DNA of 64,000 bases, taken from NCBI GenBank assembly GCA_016213825.1, contig JACQZP010000011.1:62001-126000 (forward strand). Direction: 5' to 3'. The notes below the pieces were generated by a model that was given only the letters and a program-made list of their open reading frames with translations, did not search any database and was not told where the DNA came from. Below are positions 54,183 to 63,066 of this stretch, one piece after another. The translations under genes were made by a program, and so were the position numbers. The DNA comes from Acetobacterium woodii. Lineage in GTDB: Bacteria > Bacillota > Clostridia > Eubacteriales > Eubacteriaceae. Positions within the stretch are counted from its first letter, which is position 1. Each line of letters starts with the position of its first letter.

Positions 54183-56366
54183 ATGCGTGATGTTGAAATA
54201 AATTTCAAGCAAAGTCTATTAGATAATTTTGATCACAACTTCGATAGTTTTAAAAATGATCCAATTGTTCTTTATGGAATTGGCGAAAAAACTGAGATTA
54301 TTCTTCAATTAGAAAATAAATACAATATAATCGGTTTGATGGACAGCAACAGTGTAGGTGATACAGTTTATGGATTTAGGGTTTTGACGAATCAAGAGGT
54401 AATAAAGAAAGCAGCAATTATAATAATAGTTGCTAATATAGCCTCATGTCCTGCCATTTACAAAAGGATAGAATTTTTAAGGAAAGAGCATGGAATTAAA
54501 ATTTTTTATCTAAATGGGTTTATTCCAGAAACTAATGAAAATTGTGATCGTGACCCATACTGGAGAAAGGGCTTAAATCACTTATATAAAGAAATAGAAA
54601 TGTATGATATCATATCTTTTGACATCTTTGACACAATAATTATGAGAAAGGTGCTATTACCTACTGATATTTTTGAACTAGTAGAGGAGAGGTTAAAAAA
54701 GCAATATAATATCGATATTGATTTTAAAAAAAATCGTATAAAAGCAGAAAGAAACTGTTATCAAAAAGTCGATAAGTATTGCGATTTAGTTCAAATATAC
54801 GAAGAATTAAAAAAAATTACTGATGTGTGCGAAGATACCCTGGAGAAAATTCGAAAACTGGAGTATGATATTGAATTTGAAAATTGTGTTGCAAGAGATG
54901 ATATATTAAGTGCTTATAACTATGCGATCAACAATAAAAAAACGGTATATTTAATTACGGATATGTATTGGGATAGGAAAATTTTGGTTGATCTTTTAGC
55001 CAGAAATTCTATTTATGGCTACGAGCAACTCTTAATATCGTGTGAACAGAAGAAATCTAAACAAAATGGCGACATTTGGGAGTTAGTTCTCAAAGAAATG
55101 ATTAATGGTAAAATACTTCATATAGGAGATAATCAACATGCTGATATTGAAGTGCCCCAAAAATATGGAATAAGCACTTATCATATCAGAAGCTCATTAG
55201 AGCTTATTCAAAGCTCTGACTTGAGATATTTATATGATAGCTGCGAAAATAAATTAACTGATAACCTAATTTTGGGAAAATTTGCTGCTAGTGCTTTAAA
55301 CAGCCCGTTTTCCTTAAGTAAGTATAAAGGCAAATTAGAAATAGAGACGATGTTTGATATGGGTTTTTTAATTTTAGGGCCGTTAGTACTTAATTATGTC
55401 TTATGGTTAATAAAAAAATGTGATGAGTGCAAAATTGATAAGGTATTATTTTTTTCTAGAGATGGGTATTTTATAAAAAAAATTTACGATTTTATCTCAA
55501 TAAAAATGAAAATAAAAGTACCAAATTCGATTTATTTTTTAACCTCAAGAAGAGCTGCAAGCGTAGCAACGATAAAAGATTTAGATGATATTGAATTCAT
55601 TATAAAAAATCTGTGTAAAATAAAGAAGTGCAAAATAGGAGAAATTATTTTCAGAGGTTTTGGTATTGAGATGGACAATGATGATAAGTTAAAAGATATG
55701 TATTATTTTCAGCTTTCGGAAGATGAATTGATATTTCATATACAAAATAAATACGCTGAGAGAATAATTAAGACATCAAAAGTAGAGCGCCTTAACTACG
55801 AAAAATATATCAGAAAACAAAATATTGATTTAGAAAATAATATTGGTTGTGTGAATTTTATTGGTAGAGGTTTAACACAGAAATTCGTAGAAGTAATTTT
55901 AGGTAGATCCATGAATGGCTTCTATTTTGCTACAGAGTCGGAAATAAAGAAATTTCTTAAAAGTTCTAAAAAGAACTTTGGTTTATATGGAGAATATGAG
56001 GATACATGTATTAGTAAGTCGTATTTGATCTCAAACTATATAGTAGGAGAAATTATATTTTCATCACCGGACGAGCAGCTAATTAAATTTGATAAAAAGG
56101 GATGCCCTATTTATAATAACAAAAGTAACAAAAGAGATTTTTCATTGATTGAGCAATGTCATCAAGGGATTGAGAAATATATTACTAATTTTCTGAAATA
56201 TGACACGTTTCTATTAGAAAGAGAGTTTGATACAGGGTTAATTGACAAGTTATTTGGTCTGTTAGTATCTGATAAAAGTGTATTTTCAAACCAAATAAAA
56301 AAGGGATTACTTTTTAATGATTACTATAATAGTGAATCGGAAAATATATATATAGATTTAAACTGA
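54183..56366 (+). CDS. COG5610-type HAD superfamily protein with a Rossmann-like module
   Basis: The 727-residue protein starts with the shared module (DPIVLYGIGEKTEIILQLENKYNIIGLMDSNSVGD). A HAD phosphatase-like domain follows, with D147-I-F-D-T, LITDMYWD and ILHIGDNQHADIEVPQKYG. The C-terminal 350 residues are family-specific (FFSRDGYFIKKI, FLTSRRAASVAT, NFIGRGLTQKFVEVIL). Related proteins occur in polysaccharide clusters; the reaction is not established. A ruined copy lies at 39390-40067. The start follows CTGGAGATACT. Confidence 0.83.
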   Translation: MRDVEINFKQSLLDNFDHNFDSFKNDPIVLYGIGEKTEIILQLENKYNIIGLMDSNSVGDTVYGFRVLTNQEVIKKAAIIIIVANIASCPAIYKRIEFLRKEHGIKIFYLNGFIPETNENCDRDPYWRKGLNHLYKEIEMYDIISFDIFDTIIMRKVLLPTDIFELVEERLKKQYNIDIDFKKNRIKAERNCYQKVDKYCDLVQIYEELKKITDVCEDTLEKIRKLEYDIEFENCVARDDILSAYNYAINNKKTVYLITDMYWDRKILVDLLARNSIYGYEQLLISCEQKKSKQNGDIWELVLKEMINGKILHIGDNQHADIEVPQKYGISTYHIRSSLELIQSSDLRYLYDSCENKLTDNLILGKFAASALNSPFSLSKYKGKLEIETMFDMGFLILGPLVLNYVLWLIKKCDECKIDKVLFFSRDGYFIKKIYDFISIKMKIKVPNSIYFLTSRRAASVATIKDLDDIEFIIKNLCKIKKCKIGEIIFRGFGIEMDNDDKLKDMYYFQLSEDELIFHIQNKYAERIIKTSKVERLNYEKYIRKQNIDLENNIGCVNFIGRGLTQKFVEVILGRSMNGFYFATESEIKKFLKSSKKNFGLYGEYEDTCISKSYLISNYIVGEIIFSSPDEQLIKFDKKGCPIYNNKSNKRDFSLIEQCHQGIEKYITNFLKYDTFLLEREFDTGLIDKLFGLLVSDKSVFSNQIKKGLLFNDYYNSESENIYIDLN

Positions 56367-56394
56367 TTATTTATGGGAGAATTAGATCGTCAAA

Positions 56395-57240
56395 ACTCTT
56401 TAAAGGGAGTCGCATTATAATATGTGTAAGAAAAATAGGCGAAACCACATAAAAACCATAAACAAGAGTAATTTATAATATATTAAGTAATGATCAAGTC
56501 AGTTTCGGCGATTTCAAACAAACCATTGGGCATGAAATGAATATAATCAATCGATGGATAAAAAAGCAGAGTCGATTCCTTGGAAAGCCATAGAAAAAAA
56601 TATGCCAAACTATGCTTAAATTAATAAGGGGATTTGGCTAACCAATTGAAACTTGCATTGGGTGCCTGCATCATTCAAACTGAGAAAGGCCCTGCTAGTT
56701 TAAGTGAGACTCTAGCTGCAGTTCTTTTTGGATTTCTGTGACCGGGATAAACTGCGATTTGATTCCTCCCTGATAGAGTGCTTTCTCAAATGGCTGACTC
56801 TGGAAGGGAGCAACTAAATAATTATTCAAAAAGTTAAAGTTGAAAAGGAGACTGGTGAGTCAGATAATCAGGATGATTCCTACGTCAGACGAATCGCTTC
56901 TAAAATAGTGGAACCATCGTTTTTGACGTGAACTGTATGATATCTCATATCCGGTATCTCAAAAATACTGCACTGCTGAATGAAGCCAGAGAAATGCAAA
57001 GAAATGATCACTGAAATGCATAACTCATCCGATGACGGTACCGAGCACCTATGCCGGACATGCACATAAAGATCACTTCAATTTTATTTCTCAAGAAGAA
57101 ATTAGCCCACAAAAAAGCTGTCTAAAAAGTGTTGACAAGCCAAAATGCAGCAAAACAATATACAGTGCATTTAGAAAACAACTGTGTTACCTAGGGAGAG
57201 ATCTGACCATTATCGATAGCAGGCTAAGTAAATTATTGTG
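56395..57240 (+). pseudogene. Decayed insertion-sequence transposase (DUF772/DDE type, IS5/IS1182-like)
   Basis: Scattered pieces in several frames match the common DUF772-DDE transposase. They are SRFLGKP and PWKAIEKN near 56573, LKLALGACIIQTEKGP near 56650, FCDRDKLRFDSSLIECFLK near 56740, SGTIVFDVNCMISHIRY near 56912, LNEAREM near 56980, and FRKQLCYLGRDLTIIDSRLSKLL at the end. Stops and frameshifts break it throughout. It marks an old insertion between the modification operon and the CDP-sugar genes. Terminal repeats were not found. Confidence 0.7.
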
Positions 57241-57390
57241 AATAGAATTAGATACATGTGTGGACAATAATCCTTGGACAACTGTCCAAGAGGGTTTTAA
57301 ATCAATAATTTTATAATTGATGAGATAGTGATAGGTCAGATGTCGGAGGCTTTTCAACAACAATAATAAAATAATAATAAGGTGGCTGGA

Positions 57391-57936
57391 ATGTATAGAT
57401 TAGTGAAAACGAAAATAGATGGATGCATAGAACTCAAAGTAAATGTATTTGAAGATGATAGAGGTGTTACTATGAAGCCCTTTCATGTTGATGAATACAA
57501 TCTTCTTGGCATTCCAGATGTTTTTAAAGAAGATTTAATGGTAACTTCAAGAAAAGGCGTGCTAAGAGGATTGCATTTTCAGAGCAATCCATTTTCGCAA
57601 GCAAAGCTTATTTACTGTGCAAAAGGTTCAGTTTATGATGTTGCAGTTGATATTAGAAAAAACTCGCCAACATATGGAGAATATGTTGATTTTGTAATTG
57701 ATGCAAAAAAACATAACTTAGCATATATCCCAGTAGGATTTGCACATGGGTATCAGGTCTTGGAAGATGATACAACAGTTATCTACAAAATGTCTTCCAT
57801 TTATTCGCTAGATCATGAAGGTGGGATCAGATGGGATTCATTAGGGATTGATTGGCCTATGAAAAATCCTGTTTTATCGGATAAGGATATCCTATTACCC
57901 AAATTTGAAGACTTTACTAGTAGTTTCAATTATTAA
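57391..57936 (+). CDS. rfbC: dTDP-4-dehydrorhamnose 3,5-epimerase-like protein (RfbC family)
   Basis: The 181-residue cupin has the RfbC pattern: VFEDDRGVTMKPFHVDEYN, the catalytic histidine in VLRGLHFQSNPFSQAKLIYCAKGSVYDVAVDIRKNSPTYG, and IPVGFAHGYQVLEDDTTVIYKMS. It epimerises C3 and/or C5 of a 4-keto-6-deoxy sugar. The neighbours make CDP-sugars, so its substrate is probably CDP-4-keto-6-deoxyglucose and not the dTDP form. ATG 57391 follows AAGGTGG at good spacing; GTG 57382 would place the start inside that site. Confidence 0.88.
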   Translation: MYRLVKTKIDGCIELKVNVFEDDRGVTMKPFHVDEYNLLGIPDVFKEDLMVTSRKGVLRGLHFQSNPFSQAKLIYCAKGSVYDVAVDIRKNSPTYGEYVDFVIDAKKHNLAYIPVGFAHGYQVLEDDTTVIYKMSSIYSLDHEGGIRWDSLGIDWPMKNPVLSDKDILLPKFEDFTSSFNY

Positions 57937-57951
57937 TCCAGAGGGGGTGAG

Positions 57952-58731
57952 ATGATGAAAGTAGTAATTTTATGTGGCGGTTATGGTACCCGAATTAGTG
58001 AAGAATCACACTTGAAACCTAAACCAATGATCGGAATTGGAGAAAGACCAATCTTATGGCATATCATGAAAAGTTACTCATATTACGGCTTTAATGATTT
58101 TGTGCTCTGTTTGGGTTATAAAGGTCATTTAATTAAAGAATACTTTTCAAACTATTTTCTTTACGGTTCAGATGTAACGTTTGACTTATCCAGTAATAAC
58201 AGCATGCAAATTCACTCCTGTGAATCAGTTGAGCCGTGGAAAGTTACGCTTGCCAATACTGGTCTTGAAACGATGACAGGCGGAAGAATTAAAAGAGTGA
58301 AAAAATATATAGGGGATGAAACGTTTATGTTAACTTATGGTGACGGGCTATCGGACGTAAATATTGAAGAACTTTACCAGTTTCATAAATCACATGGAAA
58401 GCTTGCTACTGTTACAGCCGTACAACCCAGCGGTAGATATGGAGTTTTAGGCTTAAATGAGGATTCCACAGTGCTTGAATTTGTTGAAAAACCAAAAAAT
58501 TTGGACGCCTGGATCAATGGCGGTTTTCTTGTACTTGAACCAGAAGTTTTGGACTATATTGAAGGCGATCAAACAAGCTTTGAGAAAGGTCCATTGGATA
58601 AACTAGCAGAAGATGGACAAATCGTTGCATATAAGCATGCTGGGTTTTGGCAGTGTATGGATACCCAAAGAGATAAACATACCCTTGAAACCATATGGGA
58701 AAATGGCAAGGCGCCATGGAAAGTGTGGTAG
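57952..58731 (+). CDS. rfbF: Glucose-1-phosphate cytidylyltransferase
   Basis: The 259-residue protein makes CDP-glucose from glucose 1-phosphate and CTP. The nucleotide-binding start is VVILCGGYGTRISEES, then HLKPKPMIGIGERPILWHIM. Further RfbF motifs are MLTYGDGLSDVNI, GGFLVLEPEVLDYI and FWQCMDTQRDKHTLE. The start follows AGAGGGGGTGAG; ATG 57955 is equivalent. It is followed by rfbG after seven bases. Confidence 0.96.
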   Translation: MMKVVILCGGYGTRISEESHLKPKPMIGIGERPILWHIMKSYSYYGFNDFVLCLGYKGHLIKEYFSNYFLYGSDVTFDLSSNNSMQIHSCESVEPWKVTLANTGLETMTGGRIKRVKKYIGDETFMLTYGDGLSDVNIEELYQFHKSHGKLATVTAVQPSGRYGVLGLNEDSTVLEFVEKPKNLDAWINGGFLVLEPEVLDYIEGDQTSFEKGPLDKLAEDGQIVAYKHAGFWQCMDTQRDKHTLETIWENGKAPWKVW

Positions 58732-58738
58732 GTCAAAG

Positions 58739-59809
58739 TTGTTTAATAATTTTTATAAAGGGAAAAATATTCTTATAACAGGTCACACTGGTTTTAAAGG
58801 GTCATGGCTTTCGATCTGGTTAACGAAACTGGGCGCAAATGTTACAGGTTACGCCTTAAATCCCCCTACTGAGCCTTCTATGTTTGAACTATGTAAAATT
58901 AATGATAGGATCAATTCCATCATTGGTGATATGCGAGATCGAGATAACTTAGTAAAGATAATTACCATGACACAACCGGAAATCATTTTTCACATGGCAG
59001 CGCAACCACTTGTAAGGCGTTCTTATGAACAGCCGATAGAAACTTTTGAAACGAATATTATGGGAACGGTTAATCTTTTGGATTCAGTTCGACATTGTCC
59101 ATCGGTAAGAGTAGTAGTGAATGTAACGACGGATAAATGTTATGAAAATAATGAATCGTTTTGGGGATATCGGGAAGTAGATCGGCTTGGTGGCTATGAA
59201 CCATATTCAAGTAGTAAAGCTTGTTCAGAGCTGGTTACGGATTCATATCGGAACTGCTATTTTAATCCTGATCAATATGATCAACATAAGGTTGCGATTG
59301 CTACTGCACGGGCTGGAAATGTAATTGGTGGAGGTGACTTTGCACTCGATCGATTGATACCGGATTGCATCAGGGGAATGATGCGTAATGAGGAATTGTT
59401 GATCCGCAATCCTCACGCTATTCGGCCTTGGCAGCATGTATTGGAGGCGTTAACTGGATACATGCAATTAGCAATGCGATTAGGCATAGATGGTTGTAAG
59501 TATAACGGCGCATGGAATTTTGGACCTGAGAAAGACAACGAAAAAGCTGTTGAATATATTGTTGACAAGATGTGTAGTCTTTGGGATGGAGACTCAAAAT
59601 ATCGATTTGACACAAGCCGTCAGCCGCATGAAACATCATATTTGAAATTAGATTCCTATAAGGCGAGAAAACTATTAGGTTATGAATCAAAGTTAGGTAT
59701 TAACAAAGCATTAGAGATGGTTGTTGATTGGATGGATGTGTATAAAAATAACAAAAAAAACTTATACGACTTTACGGTTTCTCAAATTAATGACTATGAA
59801 AATATTTAA
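58739..59809 (+). CDS. rfbG: CDP-glucose 4,6-dehydratase
   Basis: The 356-residue SDR enzyme converts CDP-glucose into CDP-4-keto-6-deoxyglucose. NAD binding is at ILITGHTGFKGSWLS near the N terminus. The catalytic part contains VNVTTDKCYENNE and the Y-x-x-x-K of EPYSSSKACSE. A long open frame extends upstream to 58613 inside rfbF, but TTG 58739 with GTAGG ahead gives the normal RfbG N terminus and length. It is probably co-translated with rfbF. Confidence 0.95.
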   Translation: MFNNFYKGKNILITGHTGFKGSWLSIWLTKLGANVTGYALNPPTEPSMFELCKINDRINSIIGDMRDRDNLVKIITMTQPEIIFHMAAQPLVRRSYEQPIETFETNIMGTVNLLDSVRHCPSVRVVVNVTTDKCYENNESFWGYREVDRLGGYEPYSSSKACSELVTDSYRNCYFNPDQYDQHKVAIATARAGNVIGGGDFALDRLIPDCIRGMMRNEELLIRNPHAIRPWQHVLEALTGYMQLAMRLGIDGCKYNGAWNFGPEKDNEKAVEYIVDKMCSLWDGDSKYRFDTSRQPHETSYLKLDSYKARKLLGYESKLGINKALEMVVDWMDVYKNNKKNLYDFTVSQINDYENI

Positions 59810-59834
59810 GAAAAGATTAAATTGTGGTGAGTAG

Positions 59835-60713
59835 ATGAAGAAGATATTAGTTACAGGAGGAACAGGCTTTGTAGGTTCCAATTTGGTGAGCAGACTAGTG
59901 CATCAGGGATACGAGACTCATGTTGTAGTAAGAAAAAACTCCAGCATTGACGAATTAAAGTCTTTAGACAGAAATCTCTTTATTCACGTTTATACTCACA
60001 GTCTTCAAAGCATGACAGAAATTTTTAAAAATGCTTCACCTGATATAGTTGTTCATTTAGCTTCTTTATTTATATCTGAGCATAATGCAGATGATATCGA
60101 TGAGCTTTTCCAGAGTAATTTATTATTTGGTACGCATTTATTAGAAGCTATGAAGCAAATGGATGTAAATTACTTAATAAATACGGGAACAAACTGGCAG
60201 AATTACTGTGGCAGTGATTATAATCCTGTGAATTTATATGCGGCAACAAAAGAGGCCTTTGAAGACATCGCAAAATTCTACACACAATCGACATCGATGA
60301 GAATGTTAACGCTTAGATTATATGATACGTATGGACCAAATGACAAAAGACCAAAGATTCTTTCTTTGTTTAAAAAGATTGCACGAACTGAAGAAAATTT
60401 AGATATGTCACCAGGGGATCAGCTTCTTGGATTTGTGTATATTGATGATGTAGTTGATGCTTTTTTAGGAGCAATCGAGTTAATTAAGTTAAAAGAAGAA
60501 CATTATCAAGAAGTGTTTTTTCTAAATCCAGATAAGTATTATTCTTTAAAAGAAGTTGTTGGAATTTATGAAGAGGTAAAAGCGATTCGACTAAATATCA
60601 ATTGGGGGCTAAGGCAATATCGTAGCAGAGAGGTCATGAAACCATTTGAAGGGAATAGATTACCTGGCTGGAATCCTAGGATAAATTTAAGAGAGGGACT
60701 TAATCTTGTTTAG
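59835..60713 (+). CDS. NAD(P)-dependent epimerase/reductase of a CDP-sugar pathway
   Basis: The 292-residue SDR protein has the Rossmann start ILVTGGTGFVGSNL and the catalytic Y-x-x-x-K in VNLYAATKEAFED. Later, DTYGPNDKRPKILSLFKK resembles CDP-abequose/paratose synthases (RfbJ/RfbS). It may reduce the C4 keto group of a CDP-6-deoxyhexose. No RfbH dehydrase is present, so the product may not be a 3,6-dideoxy sugar. The start is 26 bases after rfbG. It is the last gene of the island. Confidence 0.85.
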   Translation: MKKILVTGGTGFVGSNLVSRLVHQGYETHVVVRKNSSIDELKSLDRNLFIHVYTHSLQSMTEIFKNASPDIVVHLASLFISEHNADDIDELFQSNLLFGTHLLEAMKQMDVNYLINTGTNWQNYCGSDYNPVNLYAATKEAFEDIAKFYTQSTSMRMLTLRLYDTYGPNDKRPKILSLFKKIARTEENLDMSPGDQLLGFVYIDDVVDAFLGAIELIKLKEEHYQEVFFLNPDKYYSLKEVVGIYEEVKAIRLNINWGLRQYRSREVMKPFEGNRLPGWNPRINLREGLNLV

Positions 60714-60727
60714 GGGGAATTTGATTT

Positions 60728-61105
60728 TCAAACCAATCTTCCCCCCGAATCATTCCCCTCTGCAACATTCAGCAACGACACATAAATATTAACCACAATC
60801 TGAAACAGCTCCGGTGGGATTTCCTGTCCCATTTGGAGTTTAGACAGCAGAGTAGCGGCGCTGTCATCATGATAGATGGGGATGCCGTTTTCTTCAGCAA
60901 CATTTAGAATATTTTGGGCAACAAAACCAGTACCAGCGGCGACAATTACAGGAGAATTGTTTTTGGCGGGATCATAGCGTAAAGCGGTTACTTTGAGTGG
61001 TTTATCTTTTGCTGGTTCTTCTTTACTTGCTTTGCTGTTGACTTGGCCGTCCTGAATATGGACGGCTTTTTTTTGTGTTTTTTTCTTATCATTAGATGGT
61101 GACAT
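60728..61105 (-). CDS. FlhB C-terminal-domain homologue (YlqH-like)
   Basis: This 125-residue protein has no membrane part. Residues about 38-118 match the cytoplasmic FlhB/EscU domain (VTALRYDPAKNNSPVIVAAGTGFVAQNILNVAEENGIPIYHDDSAATLLSKLQMGQEIPPELFQIVVNIYV). The NPTH cleavage site is replaced by NNSP. The Bacillus homologue YlqH is of unclear function and lies next to ylqG, as here. It overlaps the preceding gene by 14 bases on the minus strand. Confidence 0.87.
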   Translation of the reverse strand: MSPSNDKKKTQKKAVHIQDGQVNSKASKEEPAKDKPLKVTALRYDPAKNNSPVIVAAGTGFVAQNILNVAEENGIPIYHDDSAATLLSKLQMGQEIPPELFQIVVNIYVSLLNVAEGNDSGGRLV

Positions 61106-62702
61106 CGAGGCCTACCTTTCTGAAAGCCAACTTAGGAAACCGTTGCAGAATAGTTTGGCTTTCTAAATACTCGCCAACTCCATAACCGATCAAGGAGTAT
61201 CCTTGTTCTTCAACGATGGCCTTTAATTGTTCTTTTGTTGATTTCAATGTTTCAACTAAGGCGGCTGGAGACTTAATATTCAGGGTGATATTCTGGTCTC
61301 GGGCCAGTAGCTCCACTTCAAAATTGCCGTAACGATCTGACTGGATCGTAAAGAAAATATCCGTTGCATTTTCAGAGTCACCTTTTTCACCTTTTTTGGG
61401 TGTTGGATCTTTATCTACAAAAAATTCGCCATAGGAATTCTCATCAAGAAAACGTAGTGGGATAAGAAAGTGCATGATGGTAAGGATGGGGCTTTCGTTT
61501 CTTACCATGGTTTCCAATAGCGTGTGAGCCGAGTTGATAATTTTGGATGAATTTTTATCGTCCAATGCTTGATCTAAAAGTTGTGCTAAGGCTACTTTTT
61601 CACCTTCCCCAGGATGCTTTGCAGATGTTTCCAAGCGATCAGATAGAATTTCGGATTCTTTTGCATGTAAGAAGAGCTGATTTTTCATATCCACAATTTC
61701 ACTGTCTGACAAATTTGAAAGGGGTTTTAGGGCTTGTGAAAATCGCAGGACAGCTGCCTCCAATTGCTCAGGATTCCCTTTATCATAGCGCACAATATGG
61801 TCGATAATGGTGGCAACAGACTGATAGGTTTTATCACTGTATGCCTGGGATTGCAAAATTTGACGAAGGACAGGGATCGTATCATTTTTAAGCAACTTTT
61901 GAATTTCCTGATAGTTAAGGTTTTTACCATTAAGCAAGTTTTCTATTCTTGCCAAACGTTGCTCCAACTGATCACCTAGTTTACCGTTTTGTACAGCCTT
62001 TAAATTGATCAGGTTCTGGAGTTCCTGACTCGTCTGTCCTTTTCCTTTGGCAGCATCAAGATTAACCAGTTTATCAATACTTGATTCACTGGCACTTGAT
62101 TTGCTTAAAACAGTTTCTAATTTAGCCAGTTCCTGCTCAAGTAAGGCCCTTTCTTTTGAAGGGAGATTCATCAGGAGACGGCTGGTTTCGATAAAAATGC
62201 CTTTAAGGGTTTGATTGCGGTTTACATAGGCATCATAATGTCTGAGAATCGAAACTATGGCATCTTTTAACTGGGGGTATCCTTCCAGTTTAGCCAAAGA
62301 TCTCAGGCTGTCAAAAAAAGAACCTTTGAAAATTGAATCAGTTTTATCTTGCAGGAGAAGCTCACTTAATAAATCCTGAGAATTGATAAAGATTCCATCC
62401 AGAATATCTTTGGGAATAGCACCAGCCGAAGATTCAAAAAGTTCTGAAATCAGAACAAGTTTACGGAGCGCATCGGCTTGGGCGGTCGTACTATTTAATA
62501 AGGGCTTTAAAATATCCTTTTGTAAATTTTGAAATAAGGTTTCGCGAAAACTCTCCTTCTGGAATTTTTCGGATACCGGTTCTATTTTTATGGCGTTATC
62601 AAGGTTGTTGATATCAAAAATTGAATCACTTGGTGTGTGTTTACTGGGTATATCGTTAACCTTTGGTGTAGAAACAGTGGAGGTTATTTTTATACTATCC
62701 AA
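61092..62702 (-). CDS. FliK C-terminal-like protein (YlqG-like)
   Basis: The 536-residue protein is mostly helical. Its C-terminal 100 residues hold FFTIQSDRYGNFEVELLARDQNITLNI and LKAIVEEQGYSLIGYGV, a FliK-C-like fold. YlqG in Bacillus has the same neighbour, ylqH. The pair resembles a second hook-length/FlhB-like set but has no known role. The start is TTG 62702 with AAGGGAG upstream on the minus strand. Confidence 0.78.
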   Translation of the reverse strand: MDSIKITSTVSTPKVNDIPSKHTPSDSIFDINNLDNAIKIEPVSEKFQKESFRETLFQNLQKDILKPLLNSTTAQADALRKLVLISELFESSAGAIPKDILDGIFINSQDLLSELLLQDKTDSIFKGSFFDSLRSLAKLEGYPQLKDAIVSILRHYDAYVNRNQTLKGIFIETSRLLMNLPSKERALLEQELAKLETVLSKSSASESSIDKLVNLDAAKGKGQTSQELQNLINLKAVQNGKLGDQLEQRLARIENLLNGKNLNYQEIQKLLKNDTIPVLRQILQSQAYSDKTYQSVATIIDHIVRYDKGNPEQLEAAVLRFSQALKPLSNLSDSEIVDMKNQLFLHAKESEILSDRLETSAKHPGEGEKVALAQLLDQALDDKNSSKIINSAHTLLETMVRNESPILTIMHFLIPLRFLDENSYGEFFVDKDPTPKKGEKGDSENATDIFFTIQSDRYGNFEVELLARDQNITLNIKSPAALVETLKSTKEQLKAIVEEQGYSLIGYGVGEYLESQTILQRFPKLAFRKVGLDVTI

Positions 62703-63066
62703 CAGAGAGCTCCCTTCATCTAAATAATTAAGATTATGTCAGTTTATTATTTATCGACCGTTTCTTAGTTAAGATTATACTTTATCACCAATAGATAATC
62801 AATCTTTTCAGGATGCATTTCAAATATGGTAAGAATAAATAAAGAAGTCGGTTATTTTACTGGAGATCTAAAGTTCTTAATTGTTTTTGTCGATATAAAT
62901 ACAGATGGATAAATTAATATTACATCTCAAAACACAGCTTTCTAATAAATAAACAATAGCAATTTGGGTATATCCTAAGTGAAATTGAAAAATAAAGTGC
63001 ATTTAATGCAAAAAGCCGATATAATAAAACAAGATAAAAATTTCGTGTATATAAAGGATGGACAAA
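62703..63066. promoter_or_regulatory. Divergent control region between ylqG-like gene and cheA
   Basis: On the plus strand TAAA (62869-62872) and GTCGATAT (62889-62896) are 16 bases apart, a near sigma-28 site. A second -10-like GCCGATAT at 63015 lacks a well-spaced -35. On the minus strand TAAT (62774-62777) and GTCGATAA (62751-62758) are 15 bases apart. All are weaker than the flgM and fliC promoters. Confidence 0.5.

Noticed and set aside
57032-57241. Open frame of 69 codons
   Set aside because: It is the C-terminal remnant of a transposase and not an independent gene.
58613-58738. Upstream extension of rfbG inside rfbF
   Set aside because: The extension lies wholly in another gene; TTG 58739 gives the normal start and length.
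62993-63022. Second sigma-28 promoter before cheA (TAAA and GCCGATAT)
   Set aside because: The spacing is 18 bases, three more than in the other sites here, so it is mentioned only as a possibility.
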